Assembly (NCBI GenBank): GCA_040775095.1 | Contig: JAXGTD010000002.1 | Location: 1-64,000, forward strand | Length of the DNA: 64,000 bases | Origin: JAXGTD01 sp040775095 | GTDB lineage: Bacteria > Pseudomonadota > Gammaproteobacteria > Chromatiales > Chromatiaceae | Direction: 5' to 3' | Shown here: in pieces, positions 44,111 to 52,920 of the stretch | Layout: the number at the start of each line of letters is the position of its first letter | Position numbering within the stretch: position 1 is the stretch's first letter | The notes under the pieces: generated by a model | The model's input: the letters and a program-made list of their open reading frames with translations, nothing else | What the model was told of the DNA's origin: nothing | Databases searched by the model: none | Made by a program: the position numbers and the translations under genes

Positions 44111-44142
44111 GCGGCAGGGGACTGGGGATCCGCGGTAGTCGA

Positions 44143-45516
44143 TCAGAAGAAGGTCAGGCCGACCTGAAACAGCTTCTCGACCTCTGGCACGCGCAGCCGA
44201 TCCTGCAGGAACAGGATCACGTGGTCGTCGGACTGGATTACCGTGTCATGGTGGGCGACGAGCACCTCGTCGCCACGGACGATGGCGGCGATGTTCGCCC
44301 CCTTCGGCAGTCTGACGTCCTGGATCGCGCGGCCCACGACCTTGCTCGAGGTCTCGTCGCCGTGGGCGATGGCCTCGATCGCCTCCGCGGCACCCCGTCG
44401 CAGGGAGTGGACGACCACGACGTCGCCACGCCGCACGTGCTTGAGCAGACTGCCGATGGTCGCCTGCTGCGGGGAGATGGCGATGTCGATGGAATGGCTC
44501 TGCACCAAGTCGACGTAGGCGGTGCGGTTGATCAGCGCCATGACCTTGCGCGCACCAAGACGCTTGGCCAGCATGGCAGAGAGGATATTGGCCTCGTCGG
44601 CATCGGTGACGGCGCAGAAGACATCGGTATCATCGATGTTCTCCTCGAGCAACAGCTCCTCGTTGGCGGCATCCCCGTGCAGCACGATCGCGTGCTCCAG
44701 CTCTTCGGCGATCTGCTTACAGCGGTCCAGATCGCGCTCGATGACCTTGACCCGGTAGTTCTTCTCCAGTGCCCGGGCGAGCCGGGTGCCGATGTTGCCG
44801 CCACCGGCGAAGGTGATTCGTTTGTAGGGTTTCTCCAGTCGCCGAAGCTCGCTCATGACCGAGCGGATGTGTTTTGGTGCCGCGATAAAGAAGACCTCGT
44901 CGTCGGCCTCGATGACGGTGTCGCCCTCGGGCTGGATCGCACGGTCCCGACGGTAGATGGCGGCGACCCGGGCATCGACGTGGGGCATGTGATCGTAGAG
45001 GGTGCGCAACTCATGACCGACCAATGGGCCGCCGTAATAGGCCCGCACCGCGACCAGGCGCACCCGGCCCCCGGCAAAATCGGTGACCTGCAAGGTTCCC
45101 GGGTGCTCGATCAGCCGCAGGATGTAGTCGGTTACCTGCTGCTCCGGACTGATGCGCACATCGATCGGGAGCGCATCGCCACCGAACAGACGGTCGTGAT
45201 CGAGAAATCCCTGGGCACGCACCCGGGCGATCTTGGTGGGGGTATGAAACAGGGTATAGGCCACCTGGCAGGCGATCATATTGGTCTCATCGCTGTTGGT
45301 CACCGCGATGATCATGTCCGCGTCCTCGGCGCCGGCGCGCGCGAGCACATCCGGATGTGCGCCATGCCCCTGCAGCACGCGCAGGTCGAGGCGGTCCTGC
45401 AAGTCGCGCAGCCTGGCCGGGTCGGTATCCACCACCGTGATGTCGTTGGCCTCGCTGACGAGATTCTCGGCGACGGATGAACCGACCTGGCCTGCGCCGA
45501 GGATGATGATCTTCAT
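44143..45516 (-). CDS. trkA: Trk system regulatory protein TrkA
   Basis: A 457-aa peripheral protein with two RCK halves, each a TrkA-N nucleotide-binding domain (MKIIILGAGQVGSSVAENL with VVDTD; ITFAGGGNIGTRLARAL with VIERD) and a TrkA-C domain. It gates TrkH in response to NAD(H)/ATP. ATG 45516 gives the standard N-terminus although the frame is open much further. It ends 32 bp before trkH and follows ntrX by 112 bp. Confidence 0.96.
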   Translation of the reverse strand: MKIIILGAGQVGSSVAENLVSEANDITVVDTDPARLRDLQDRLDLRVLQGHGAHPDVLARAGAEDADMIIAVTNSDETNMIACQVAYTLFHTPTKIARVRAQGFLDHDRLFGGDALPIDVRISPEQQVTDYILRLIEHPGTLQVTDFAGGRVRLVAVRAYYGGPLVGHELRTLYDHMPHVDARVAAIYRRDRAIQPEGDTVIEADDEVFFIAAPKHIRSVMSELRRLEKPYKRITFAGGGNIGTRLARALEKNYRVKVIERDLDRCKQIAEELEHAIVLHGDAANEELLLEENIDDTDVFCAVTDADEANILSAMLAKRLGARKVMALINRTAYVDLVQSHSIDIAISPQQATIGSLLKHVRRGDVVVVHSLRRGAAEAIEAIAHGDETSSKVVGRAIQDVRLPKGANIAAIVRGDEVLVAHHDTVIQSDDHVILFLQDRLRVPEVEKLFQVGLTFF

Positions 45517-45628
45517 TGAGGGCAGACGCGCACGGTGGGTGAGCAGTTGCGGTGGGGACGCTGACAGCACCCATCCCGAGACCCCGCGATGGGTTGGACT
45601 GTACCGCCGACTGGCAACTGGCCCGTGC

Positions 45629-46996
45629 TCATCGACGCTCCTTGATCTCGATGCCCAGCGAGCGGAGCTTACGGTAGAGATGGGTGCGCTCCATGCCCGC
45701 CTCCTTGGCCATCTTGCTGACGTTGCCGCTGTGCTTCTCGAGCTGATATTCCAGGTAGGCCTTCTCGAACTGCTCGCGCGCCTGGCGCAATGGCTGGTCG
45801 AATGAGACGATTCCCTCGAGTGGTTGGGCCGGGATGTTCTGCTGTGCGCCCAACGCGGTCTCCAACTCGCTTTGCGAGATCTCGTCACCGGCACCCAGGA
45901 TCAACACCCGCTGGACGAGGTTCCTGAGCTCGAGGATATTGCCGGGCCAGCTGTAGTTGCGCAGGAAATTTTGTGCGCCGACACTGAAATGCCGGTAGGG
46001 CAGCTTCTCGTGGCTGGCGAAGTGGTCGACATAGTAGTTGAGCAGGTCGGGGATATCCTCGGTGTGCTCACGCAGTGGCGGGATCACCAATGGCACCACG
46101 TTCAGATGGTAGAACAGGTCTTCGCGGAAGCGTCCGGCACGGACCTCTTCCTTGAGGTCGCGTTGGGTGGCCGCGACGATGCGCACATCGATGGAGACCG
46201 GCTCGCTGCCGCCGACCCGCAGGAATGACCCGGTGTCCAGTGCCCCCAACAGCTGGCCCTGGGCATCGAGGTCCATATCGGCCATCTCATCGAGCAACAG
46301 GGTTCCACCGGCGGCCTGTTCCAGTGCGCCGTAGTGGATGTGCTGGTTTTCTTCGCTCCCGAACAACTCCCGCGCGGCGTTGCCCGGCGAGATCCCGGAC
46401 ACGCCCAGGTCGACAAACGGCCGTTCCCTGCGCCCGCTCTGGGCGTGCAGGTAGCGCGCGAAGGTCTCCCGGCCCGAGCCGGCCTCTCCCGTGATGAGCA
46501 CCCAGGTGTCGTGCTGGGCGATGCGCTTGACCTGCTCACGCAGGCGTTGCATCGCCGCGGAGCGACCGGCAGGCTCATGCACCAGGGTCGTGCGACGACG
46601 CAGGCCAATGTTCTCGCGCACCAGCTTGTCGGCCTCGAGGGCCCGCTCGACGGTGAGCAGCAGCTTGGCCATCGAGAGTGGCTTTTCGAGGAAGTCATAG
46701 GCCCCGAGCCGTGTCGCCTCGACCGCTGTCTCGACGTTGCCGTGGCCGGACATCATGATCACCGGGCAGGGCAGGCCATCGCCATCGGCCCACTCCTTGA
46801 GCAGGCTGATGCCGTCGAGGTCCGGCATCCAGATATCGAGCAGGATCAGGTCCGGGCGGCGTTCGCGAAGGGCGTGGCGGGCAATCGCGCCGTTCTCCGC
46901 ATTGGTGACGATATAGCCCTCATCTTCGAGGATATCCTGCACTGTCTCGCGGATGTCTGGCTCGTCGTCGACGACGAGGATATGGGTCGCGCTCAT
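45629..46996 (-). CDS. ntrX: NtrX-like response regulator lacking GAFTGA
   Basis: A 455-aa regulator: receiver domain with phospho-acceptor Asp in LILLDIWMPDLDG, AAA+ domain, and Fis-type HTH at the C-terminus (KMAKEAGMERTHLYRKLRSLGI). Walker A reads GEAGSGRE (Arg replaces Lys), Walker B GGTLLLDEM is kept, and the sigma54-contacting GAFTGA loop is absent: ELFGSEENQHIHYGALEQ stands in its place. As in other GAFTGA-less NtrX proteins it cannot activate sigma54 in the usual way and may act as a repressor or sigma70 regulator. The cognate kinase gene overlaps by 4 bp. AGGAG precedes the ATG. Confidence 0.9.
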   Translation of the reverse strand: MSATHILVVDDEPDIRETVQDILEDEGYIVTNAENGAIARHALRERRPDLILLDIWMPDLDGISLLKEWADGDGLPCPVIMMSGHGNVETAVEATRLGAYDFLEKPLSMAKLLLTVERALEADKLVRENIGLRRRTTLVHEPAGRSAAMQRLREQVKRIAQHDTWVLITGEAGSGRETFARYLHAQSGRRERPFVDLGVSGISPGNAARELFGSEENQHIHYGALEQAAGGTLLLDEMADMDLDAQGQLLGALDTGSFLRVGGSEPVSIDVRIVAATQRDLKEEVRAGRFREDLFYHLNVVPLVIPPLREHTEDIPDLLNYYVDHFASHEKLPYRHFSVGAQNFLRNYSWPGNILELRNLVQRVLILGAGDEISQSELETALGAQQNIPAQPLEGIVSFDQPLRQAREQFEKAYLEYQLEKHSGNVSKMAKEAGMERTHLYRKLRSLGIEIKERR

Positions 46997-49194
46997 GATT
47001 CTCCTGGCTGCCGCGTGGGCGTTGCTGACGCGGTGGGCTCGTCGCTCCAGACGGGAAGCCGCGCCGTGATACGTGCGCCCTGTTCCGCATTCTCCGCCCA
47101 AATGATACCGCCGTGTTCTTCAATAATCTTCTTGACGATGGCCAGGCCGAGGCCCGTCCCCTTTGCCTTGGAGGTGACATAGGGCTCGAAGAGTCGGTCG
47201 ACCATGTCGGCTCGGAAGCCCTCGCCGTTGTCGTCGACGCGTAGCTCGATGTAGGGGGTCTCGGCGTTCTGCACCAGCGCGGTGCGCAATACAATTTTCC
47301 CGTCGGTCTGTCCCTCCAGCGCCTCCTGCGCATTCTTGAGCAGATTGTGGACGATCTGGCGCAGGCGTTTGGAATCGCCGCGCACCCTGGCGTCGCCCGC
47401 ATTGAGGACCGACCCGATGCGTGGGTCGCTGAGCCGATAGAGCTCGAGCACCTCATGGATGAGGGGATCGAGCGCGAACGGCTCACGCTGCATCTCGGGT
47501 GCGCGCGCGTAGTTGGCGAAGTCGTTCACCATGGCCTTCATCGCCTCGACCTGTTGAACGATGGTGTGGGTGGAGCGATCGACGATGCGGGCGTCCTGCT
47601 CGGGCAGCTTGGCCAACAGCTTGTGACGCAATCGCTCGGCGGAGAGCTGGATCGGCGTTAGCGGGTTCTTGATCTCATGGGCGAGGCGTCGCGCGACCTC
47701 GCCCCAGGCGGCGTCGCGTTGCGCCCGGATCAGGGTCGTGATGTCGTCGAAGACGACGACATGGCCGGTTGCCTCGCCGGTCGGTATCGGCAGCGGGCTG
47801 CCGCGGCACATCAGCACCTTGCGGCCCTCCCCGCTGAACAGCGCCACCTCCTCGCGCCATTCCTCGCCCTGCTCCACGCGCCGGCGGATGGTCTCGATCA
47901 GATGCAATAGTCTCGGGTGGGCCTGTTCGAGGTCGTCGAGCGAGGCCTCGGCGACGTCGTCGGGCTCCAGCGACAGGATCTGGTAGGCTGCCGTGTTGCT
48001 GGTGCGCAGGGCAAGCGAGGCATCCAGCGCGATCACACCCGAGGACAGCCGCGCCAGAACGGTCTGCAGGTACGCCCGCTGGTGTTCGACCGCCTGTTGA
48101 CTCTGGGCTGCCTCGTCGCGCGCCTGGGCGATGCGTCGGGTCATGGCATTGAACGAGGCGACCAAAAACGCGAGCTCGTCGTCGTGCGAGGGCAGCGGCA
48201 GCTGCTGCTCGTAGTCGCCCGCGGCGATGGCACGGGTACCGCGGGCGATGTCGGCCACTGGCTGGACCAGGCGCTGCGCGGTGCGGAAGGCGACCAGGAG
48301 CGCCGCCATCAGGCCGAATACCAGCACCAGCGAGAGCGTCAGCGAGAAACTGAGCTTGAGCGAGCGACGCAGATACGACAGCTCGGTGTAGCGGTTGTAG
48401 GCATCCTCCAGCTTCGCCGCGAGCTCTGAGATCCGCACCGATGTCGGGAAGATCGCCTGCAACAGCAGCGGCCTGGCGCGCGGGTCGTTGACCAGCACGC
48501 GAACGACCAGCTCGCCGTCGGTGCCCGGCTCCAGCGCGACATAGTCCACGCCCTGACGCACGCCCTGCATGATCTCGCGCTCGGGGTGGTCGGGAACGAG
48601 CTGGATCGGGTCGTCGTTGGCGGTGCCCAGTACCTGACCCGAGCTGTTGAACACGGTCAGCTCCAACGCCCCGGCCTGCCGACGCAGATCACCCAGGGTC
48701 AGGGTCAGCGCGGTGGCGGAACGGTCCTCGATGCCGGCCAGCAGTTGCGCGCTGTACTTCATCAGCACACGCTGGTTCAGGTCGAGCGAGGCCTGGTTGA
48801 GCGTCAGCGCGTCTTGCATTGCGCTGTCGATCTCGACGTCGAACCAGCTATCGATGCCGCGCAGAAGAAAGCCCAGCGAGTAGTAGTAGACGATCCCGAC
48901 CGGGAGCAGCGAGATGGCCGCGAACAGCATCACCAGGCGGCCTGTCAGACGGGAGCCGGCGGCCTGCTGTCGCCAGCCTCGCATGAGTCGGGCGACGTTG
49001 ACCGCAACCATGATCGCCAGGACAAGCAGCCCCAGCAGCACCACGAACAGCAGCGGCACGAAGATCTGGCTCAGGCTCTCGGAGTTCTGCACCGCGTCGC
49101 TCATCAGATGCAATGCGATGAGCAGCGCTACGAGCAGCGCGACGGCCCAGAACGTCCCCGGGTGCTTGAGACGCTTCAACGTTCGACCGGCCAT
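46993..49194 (-). CDS. ntrY: NtrY-like membrane sensor histidine kinase
   Basis: A 733-aa kinase. TM helices about residues 15-31, 45-65 and 90-110, a periplasmic domain, TM about 280-300 and HAMP, then a PAS domain (ARLSSGVIALDASLALRTSN), HisKA with H in RRLAHEIKNPLTPIQLSAER and HATPase_c with N-box VHNLLKNAQEAL, DNGEGF and GTGLGLAIVKKI. It phosphorylates NtrX and in relatives responds to nitrogen or redox/oxygen. ATG 49194 overlaps the DUF4390 gene by 19 bp; a TTG at 49203 would add three residues. Confidence 0.94.
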   Translation of the reverse strand: MAGRTLKRLKHPGTFWAVALLVALLIALHLMSDAVQNSESLSQIFVPLLFVVLLGLLVLAIMVAVNVARLMRGWRQQAAGSRLTGRLVMLFAAISLLPVGIVYYYSLGFLLRGIDSWFDVEIDSAMQDALTLNQASLDLNQRVLMKYSAQLLAGIEDRSATALTLTLGDLRRQAGALELTVFNSSGQVLGTANDDPIQLVPDHPEREIMQGVRQGVDYVALEPGTDGELVVRVLVNDPRARPLLLQAIFPTSVRISELAAKLEDAYNRYTELSYLRRSLKLSFSLTLSLVLVFGLMAALLVAFRTAQRLVQPVADIARGTRAIAAGDYEQQLPLPSHDDELAFLVASFNAMTRRIAQARDEAAQSQQAVEHQRAYLQTVLARLSSGVIALDASLALRTSNTAAYQILSLEPDDVAEASLDDLEQAHPRLLHLIETIRRRVEQGEEWREEVALFSGEGRKVLMCRGSPLPIPTGEATGHVVVFDDITTLIRAQRDAAWGEVARRLAHEIKNPLTPIQLSAERLRHKLLAKLPEQDARIVDRSTHTIVQQVEAMKAMVNDFANYARAPEMQREPFALDPLIHEVLELYRLSDPRIGSVLNAGDARVRGDSKRLRQIVHNLLKNAQEALEGQTDGKIVLRTALVQNAETPYIELRVDDNGEGFRADMVDRLFEPYVTSKAKGTGLGLAIVKKIIEEHGGIIWAENAEQGARITARLPVWSDEPTASATPTRQPGES

Positions 49195-49745
49195 TTGGTC
49201 CAATCACTGCTGTGCTTCCAGGATGGACGCAGATAGGCCATGGGCCGCAGCGGCAACGGCAACTCCTCGATGTCGAGGGAGACCCGGATCTGTACCTCGT
49301 AGTCTTGCCCGTCCTCGAGCCGATCCTTGCCGAGCAGCTGTAACCCCTCGATCTCGCCCAGCGCCGCGATGGCGGCATCGCGCGTCACGTAGGTGCGTCC
49401 ACCCTCGCCGGGCAGGCGGGTCACCAGGTAGCGCTCGGAGAGTGGTTTGTAGCGGATCTGGTAACGCAGGCGTTGGTCGACCAGGCTGTCGTCCCAAAGC
49501 CAATCGTCCTGGCCACGCACCTGGATGTGGACCTCGAGCGTCAGCGGCACGCCGTTGTCGAGTGCCTCCAGGGCCTCGTCGCTGAAACCATAGTCGATGT
49601 GTGCGTCGAGTACGTAGGTGTCGCCGACCAGATGGGTGGTTGCGCGGGTGACATCGAAACCCTTGGCGAGACAGACCTCCGGGGACAGCAGCAACCCCGT
49701 GAGGGCCACCAGCCAGGAGAGTGCCGTCGTGACGCGGGTCGACAT
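49176..49745 (-). CDS. DUF4390 exported protein
   Basis: A 189-aa protein with a signal peptide (MSTRVTTALSWLVALTGLLLSPEVCLAKG) and a beta-rich domain (YVLDAHIDYGFSDEALEALDNGVPLTLEVHIQV, LRYQIRYKPLSERYLVTRL, DYEVQIRVSLDIEELPLPLRP). The family is restricted to the rsmB-ntrYX neighbourhood and its function is unknown. It starts 2 bp after the rsmB stop and overlaps ntrY by 19 bp, so a link with the NtrY periplasmic domain is plausible. ATG 49745 is preferred; a GTG at 49751 overlaps the rsmB stop. Confidence 0.87.
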   Translation of the reverse strand: MSTRVTTALSWLVALTGLLLSPEVCLAKGFDVTRATTHLVGDTYVLDAHIDYGFSDEALEALDNGVPLTLEVHIQVRGQDDWLWDDSLVDQRLRYQIRYKPLSERYLVTRLPGEGGRTYVTRDAAIAALGEIEGLQLLGKDRLEDGQDYEVQIRVSLDIEELPLPLRPMAYLRPSWKHSSDWTKWPVER

Positions 49746-49747
49746 GG

Positions 49748-51118
49748 TCACGCCCTTTTCTCAACCAGCGCGTAGTAAAATCCATCGCTGTCGTCGCGAT
49801 GGGGCAGGAGTTGTCGGCCGGGTTCGCACGCGATGCCCCAGGGGACGTCGATCGGGCACGCGTGGGCATCGGCATGGCGCTCGAGAAAGGCGCGGACCTG
49901 CTCCTGATTCTCCTCTGGCAGAACCGAGCAGGTGGCGTAGAGCATGCGCCCGCCGGGTGCGAGCAGCGGCCAGATGGCATCGAGCATCGACGCCTGGGTC
50001 GCGGCGAGGACGGGGATGTCGCTGTCGCGACGCAACCGTTTGATGTCCGGATGCCGGCGGATCACACCCGTGGCGGAGCAGGGGGCATCGAGCAGGATAC
50101 GCTGGTAGGTCTGGTCGGCCCATGCGCCGGCCGGGTGTGCCGCGTCACCGACCACCACCCTTGCCTGCAGGCCCAGTCGCGCCAGGTTGGCGCGCAGGGG
50201 CTCGAGGCGGGCGGCGTCGATGTCCAGCGCGGTCAGGTCGATGCCGGCCCCGGCATGTTCGAGCAGATGCGCGGTCTTGCCCCCGGGCGCGGCGCAGGCA
50301 TCGAGCACACGCTCGCCGGGTCTGGGGTCCACGAGCCGTGCGGCCCGTTGTGCGCCGCTGTCCTGGACTGACACGAGTCCATCGGAGAAGCCGGGCAGCC
50401 GGGAGGTCGGCACCGGCTCGTCGAGTCGAAGGCCGCAATCGCTGTCTGCCAAGGGTGTCGCGTTGATGCCGGCGCCCCGGAGGAGCTCGAGATAGGCGGC
50501 GCGGTTGCTTCCAGTGAGATTGACGCGCAGGTGCATGGGCGCGCGCGTGTTGCTTGCCTCGACGATGGCCTCCCATTGCGCGGGCCAGGCGGTGCGCAGG
50601 CGCGCGAGCAGCCAATCCGGAAACAGCCAGTGCGCCGCCGCATTGGCATCGACGCGCTCGAGCAGTTGCGCCTGCTCGCGCTGGAAACGCCGCAGCACGG
50701 CGTTGAGCAGGCCAGCCGCCCAAGGCTTTTGCAGGCCGCGTGTGGCGCCGACGGTGGCGGCAACGGCGGCGTGCGCGGGGACACGCATCGCGGCCAGCTG
50801 GTAGAGCCCGATCAGCAGCAATGCCTCGAGGTCGGCGTCGGCCGCCTTGAGGGGCCGCCGCAGCAGGACGCCGGCCAGGGCGTCGAGCCTCGGCAGCAGC
50901 CGCAGGGTGCCGAAGCTGAGCTCGCGCAGCAGCGCCAGATCGCGCTCGTCGGCCAGGGGTGGCGCCGCATTCAACGCATCGGTCAAAGAGCGGCCATGGG
51001 AACGCACCGCGCAAACCACGCGCGCGGCGGCCGCGCGCGGCGCTGAGCCCTGGCTGGCGCCGGCTGCCGGGTCATCGCCCCCGCGCGGACGATGCCTGGA
51101 TACGCCGTGCTCAGCCAA
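49748..51118 (-). CDS. rsmB: 16S rRNA m5C967 methyltransferase RsmB
   Basis: About 456 aa. The N-terminal NusB-like helical domain (RVVCAVRSHGRSLTDAL..., LLIGLYQLAAMRVPAHAAV) is followed by the SAM-dependent methyltransferase domain: DACAAPGGKTAHLLE, DAPCSATGVIRRHPDIK and YATCSVLPEEN with the two catalytic Cys. It methylates C967 of 16S rRNA. The start is uncertain: no ATG fits, and TTG 51118, which overlaps the fmt stop by 8 bp, is the best placed; the N-terminal 30 residues have little similarity to the family. Confidence 0.93.
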   Translation of the reverse strand: MAEHGVSRHRPRGGDDPAAGASQGSAPRAAAARVVCAVRSHGRSLTDALNAAPPLADERDLALLRELSFGTLRLLPRLDALAGVLLRRPLKAADADLEALLLIGLYQLAAMRVPAHAAVAATVGATRGLQKPWAAGLLNAVLRRFQREQAQLLERVDANAAAHWLFPDWLLARLRTAWPAQWEAIVEASNTRAPMHLRVNLTGSNRAAYLELLRGAGINATPLADSDCGLRLDEPVPTSRLPGFSDGLVSVQDSGAQRAARLVDPRPGERVLDACAAPGGKTAHLLEHAGAGIDLTALDIDAARLEPLRANLARLGLQARVVVGDAAHPAGAWADQTYQRILLDAPCSATGVIRRHPDIKRLRRDSDIPVLAATQASMLDAIWPLLAPGGRMLYATCSVLPEENQEQVRAFLERHADAHACPIDVPWGIACEPGRQLLPHRDDSDGFYYALVEKRA

Positions 51119-52046
51119 GCCGATGCCCCCTTGGGTTGCGGCTGTTGAGAAAGTCGCCGACTGGCATGGGACGCCGGCCCGCGGGCTGCAGCCGCGTGAT
51201 GCGCAACAGACCGTCTGCGGTCGCGACGTCGATCCCCTGTTTGGATGCGGCCACGACAACGCCCGGCGCGGCGTCGCAACGCTCCGCGACAGACTCGGCG
51301 CTCCAGACGCGGATGGTATCGCCGTCGAGCTCGGTCTGCGCCACCGGCCAGGGGTTGAACGCACGGATCATGCGCCCGATCGCGACGGCCGGTCGTGCCC
51401 AGTCGATGCGCGCCTCGGCCTTGTCGAGCTTTTTTGCGTACGTGGCCGCGCTTTCATCCTGCGCTACGGGCGTTGCGCTGCCGTCGAGGATTCCCGGCAG
51501 TGCCGCCATGAGTGCGCGCGCGCCGAGCGGGGCCAGTTTGTCGTGCAACGTACCGGCGGTGTCCGTGGCCGTGATCGGGACCCGATGGGCCGCGTAGACC
51601 GGACCGGTATCGAGCCCCGCCTCCATGCGCATGATGCAGATGCCGGTCTCCTGGTCGTCGGCCAGGATCGCGCGCTGAATCGGTGCGGCGCCGCGCCAGC
51701 GCGGGAGCAGCGATGCGTGGATGTTGATACAGCCGAGCCGCGCGGCGTCGAGCGCGGGCTGCGGCAGCAGTAGCCCATATGCGGCGACGACGATGAGATC
51801 CGCGTTGAGGGCGTGCAGCGCGGATAGCACCTCGGCATCGCGTAGCGTCGGTGGCTGGCGGACCTCGATGCCGGCCGCGATTGCCGTGCGCTTGACCGGG
51901 CTTGGTGTCGTCTTGCGGCCGCGTCCGGCGGGACGATCGGGTTGCGTGTAGACCGCGAGCGGAGACAGCCCGGCATCAATCAGGGCCGTGAGCGGCGGCA
52001 CGGCGAACTCGGGCGTGCCGGCGTAGATGACTCTCGGGGAGGGCAT
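51111..52046 (-). CDS. fmt: Methionyl-tRNA formyltransferase
   Basis: A 311-aa enzyme that formylates initiator Met-tRNA. The N-terminal domain starts PRVIYAGTPEFAVPPL; GCINIHASLLPRWRGAAPIQRAI contains the catalytic Asn-His, and TGICIMRMEAGLDTGPV the Asp of the family; the C-terminal OB domain includes RMIRAFNPWPVA. It is in the conserved order def-fmt-rsmB, 62 bp after def. Confidence 0.97.
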   Translation of the reverse strand: MPSPRVIYAGTPEFAVPPLTALIDAGLSPLAVYTQPDRPAGRGRKTTPSPVKRTAIAAGIEVRQPPTLRDAEVLSALHALNADLIVVAAYGLLLPQPALDAARLGCINIHASLLPRWRGAAPIQRAILADDQETGICIMRMEAGLDTGPVYAAHRVPITATDTAGTLHDKLAPLGARALMAALPGILDGSATPVAQDESAATYAKKLDKAEARIDWARPAVAIGRMIRAFNPWPVAQTELDGDTIRVWSAESVAERCDAAPGVVVAASKQGIDVATADGLLRITRLQPAGRRPMPVGDFLNSRNPRGHRLG

Positions 52047-52108
52047 GTCGCTGGCTCAGGCCCGCGAAGCGGTGCGGCAGCATGGTGGGAAGGGCTCCAG
52101 GCGCTGCA

Positions 52109-52645
52109 TCAGACCGCGCGACGGTGCTCGTCGCGGGCGACCGGCTTGGCCTGACGTTGCCCCTTCTCGAGCTTCTTGCGAATGCGCTGGCGTTTCAGCG
52201 ATGAGATGTGATCGACGAACAGGCGGCCATCGAGGTGATCGATCTCGTGCTGGATGCACACGGCAAGCAGCCCGCCGGTGTCGATCTCGACCGGCCCGCC
52301 GTCGCGGTCGAGCGCGCGTACCTTGACCCGCTCGGCACGGGTGACGGTTTCGTAAAAGCCCGGCACTGACAGGCAGCCTTCCTCCATCTCTTCGTCGCCG
52401 CTGGCCTCGAGGATCTCCGGGTTGATCAGGCACAGTGGCGCGTCGCGATCATCGGAGATGTCCATGACGACGATGCGCAACGCGATATCCACCTGGGTTG
52501 CCGCAAGACCGATGCCGGGTGCGGCATACATGGTCTCGAACATGTCATCGACGATCTGACGGATGCGTTGGTCGACCTGACCGACAGGGTTGGCCATGCG
52601 CCGCAGGCGTGTATCGGGGAATGTGAGTATTTGCAGTTGGGCCAT
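52109..52645 (-). CDS. def: Peptide deformylase
   Basis: A 178-aa metalloenzyme removing the formyl group from nascent proteins. Motif 1 is GIGLAATQV, motif 2 EGCLSVPG, motif 3 QHEIDHLDG, which supply the Cys and two His that bind iron. ATG 52645 gives the standard MAQLQILTFPDTRLR N-terminus. It heads the def-fmt-rsmB operon and is divergent from the LysM gene. Confidence 0.97.
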   Translation of the reverse strand: MAQLQILTFPDTRLRRMANPVGQVDQRIRQIVDDMFETMYAAPGIGLAATQVDIALRIVVMDISDDRDAPLCLINPEILEASGDEEMEEGCLSVPGFYETVTRAERVKVRALDRDGGPVEIDTGGLLAVCIQHEIDHLDGRLFVDHISSLKRQRIRKKLEKGQRQAKPVARDEHRRAV

Positions 52646-52920
52646 AGTCTTGCGGTGGATTCTTTGTACTCTGGTCAGGGCATCACTCCATGCGCTAAGC
52701 TCTTTATGATACAACAATGTAGGGACGCGTCCGCCGGGAGAACAGCCGGACACGGGCGATGGACGTCCGATGGGTGTCGCCTAACGGGCGGCCAAGTCGC
52801 GTCCTTACGGTCTGTGACAATGGAAAAGTCCGGTTGCTCCAGCACCGGGCGGACTGGGTGTCGCGGCCGCGATGCGATCCTCGTGCAGCAGTCCAGCCAG
52901 GGGTGCGGGAGCCCTACCGA

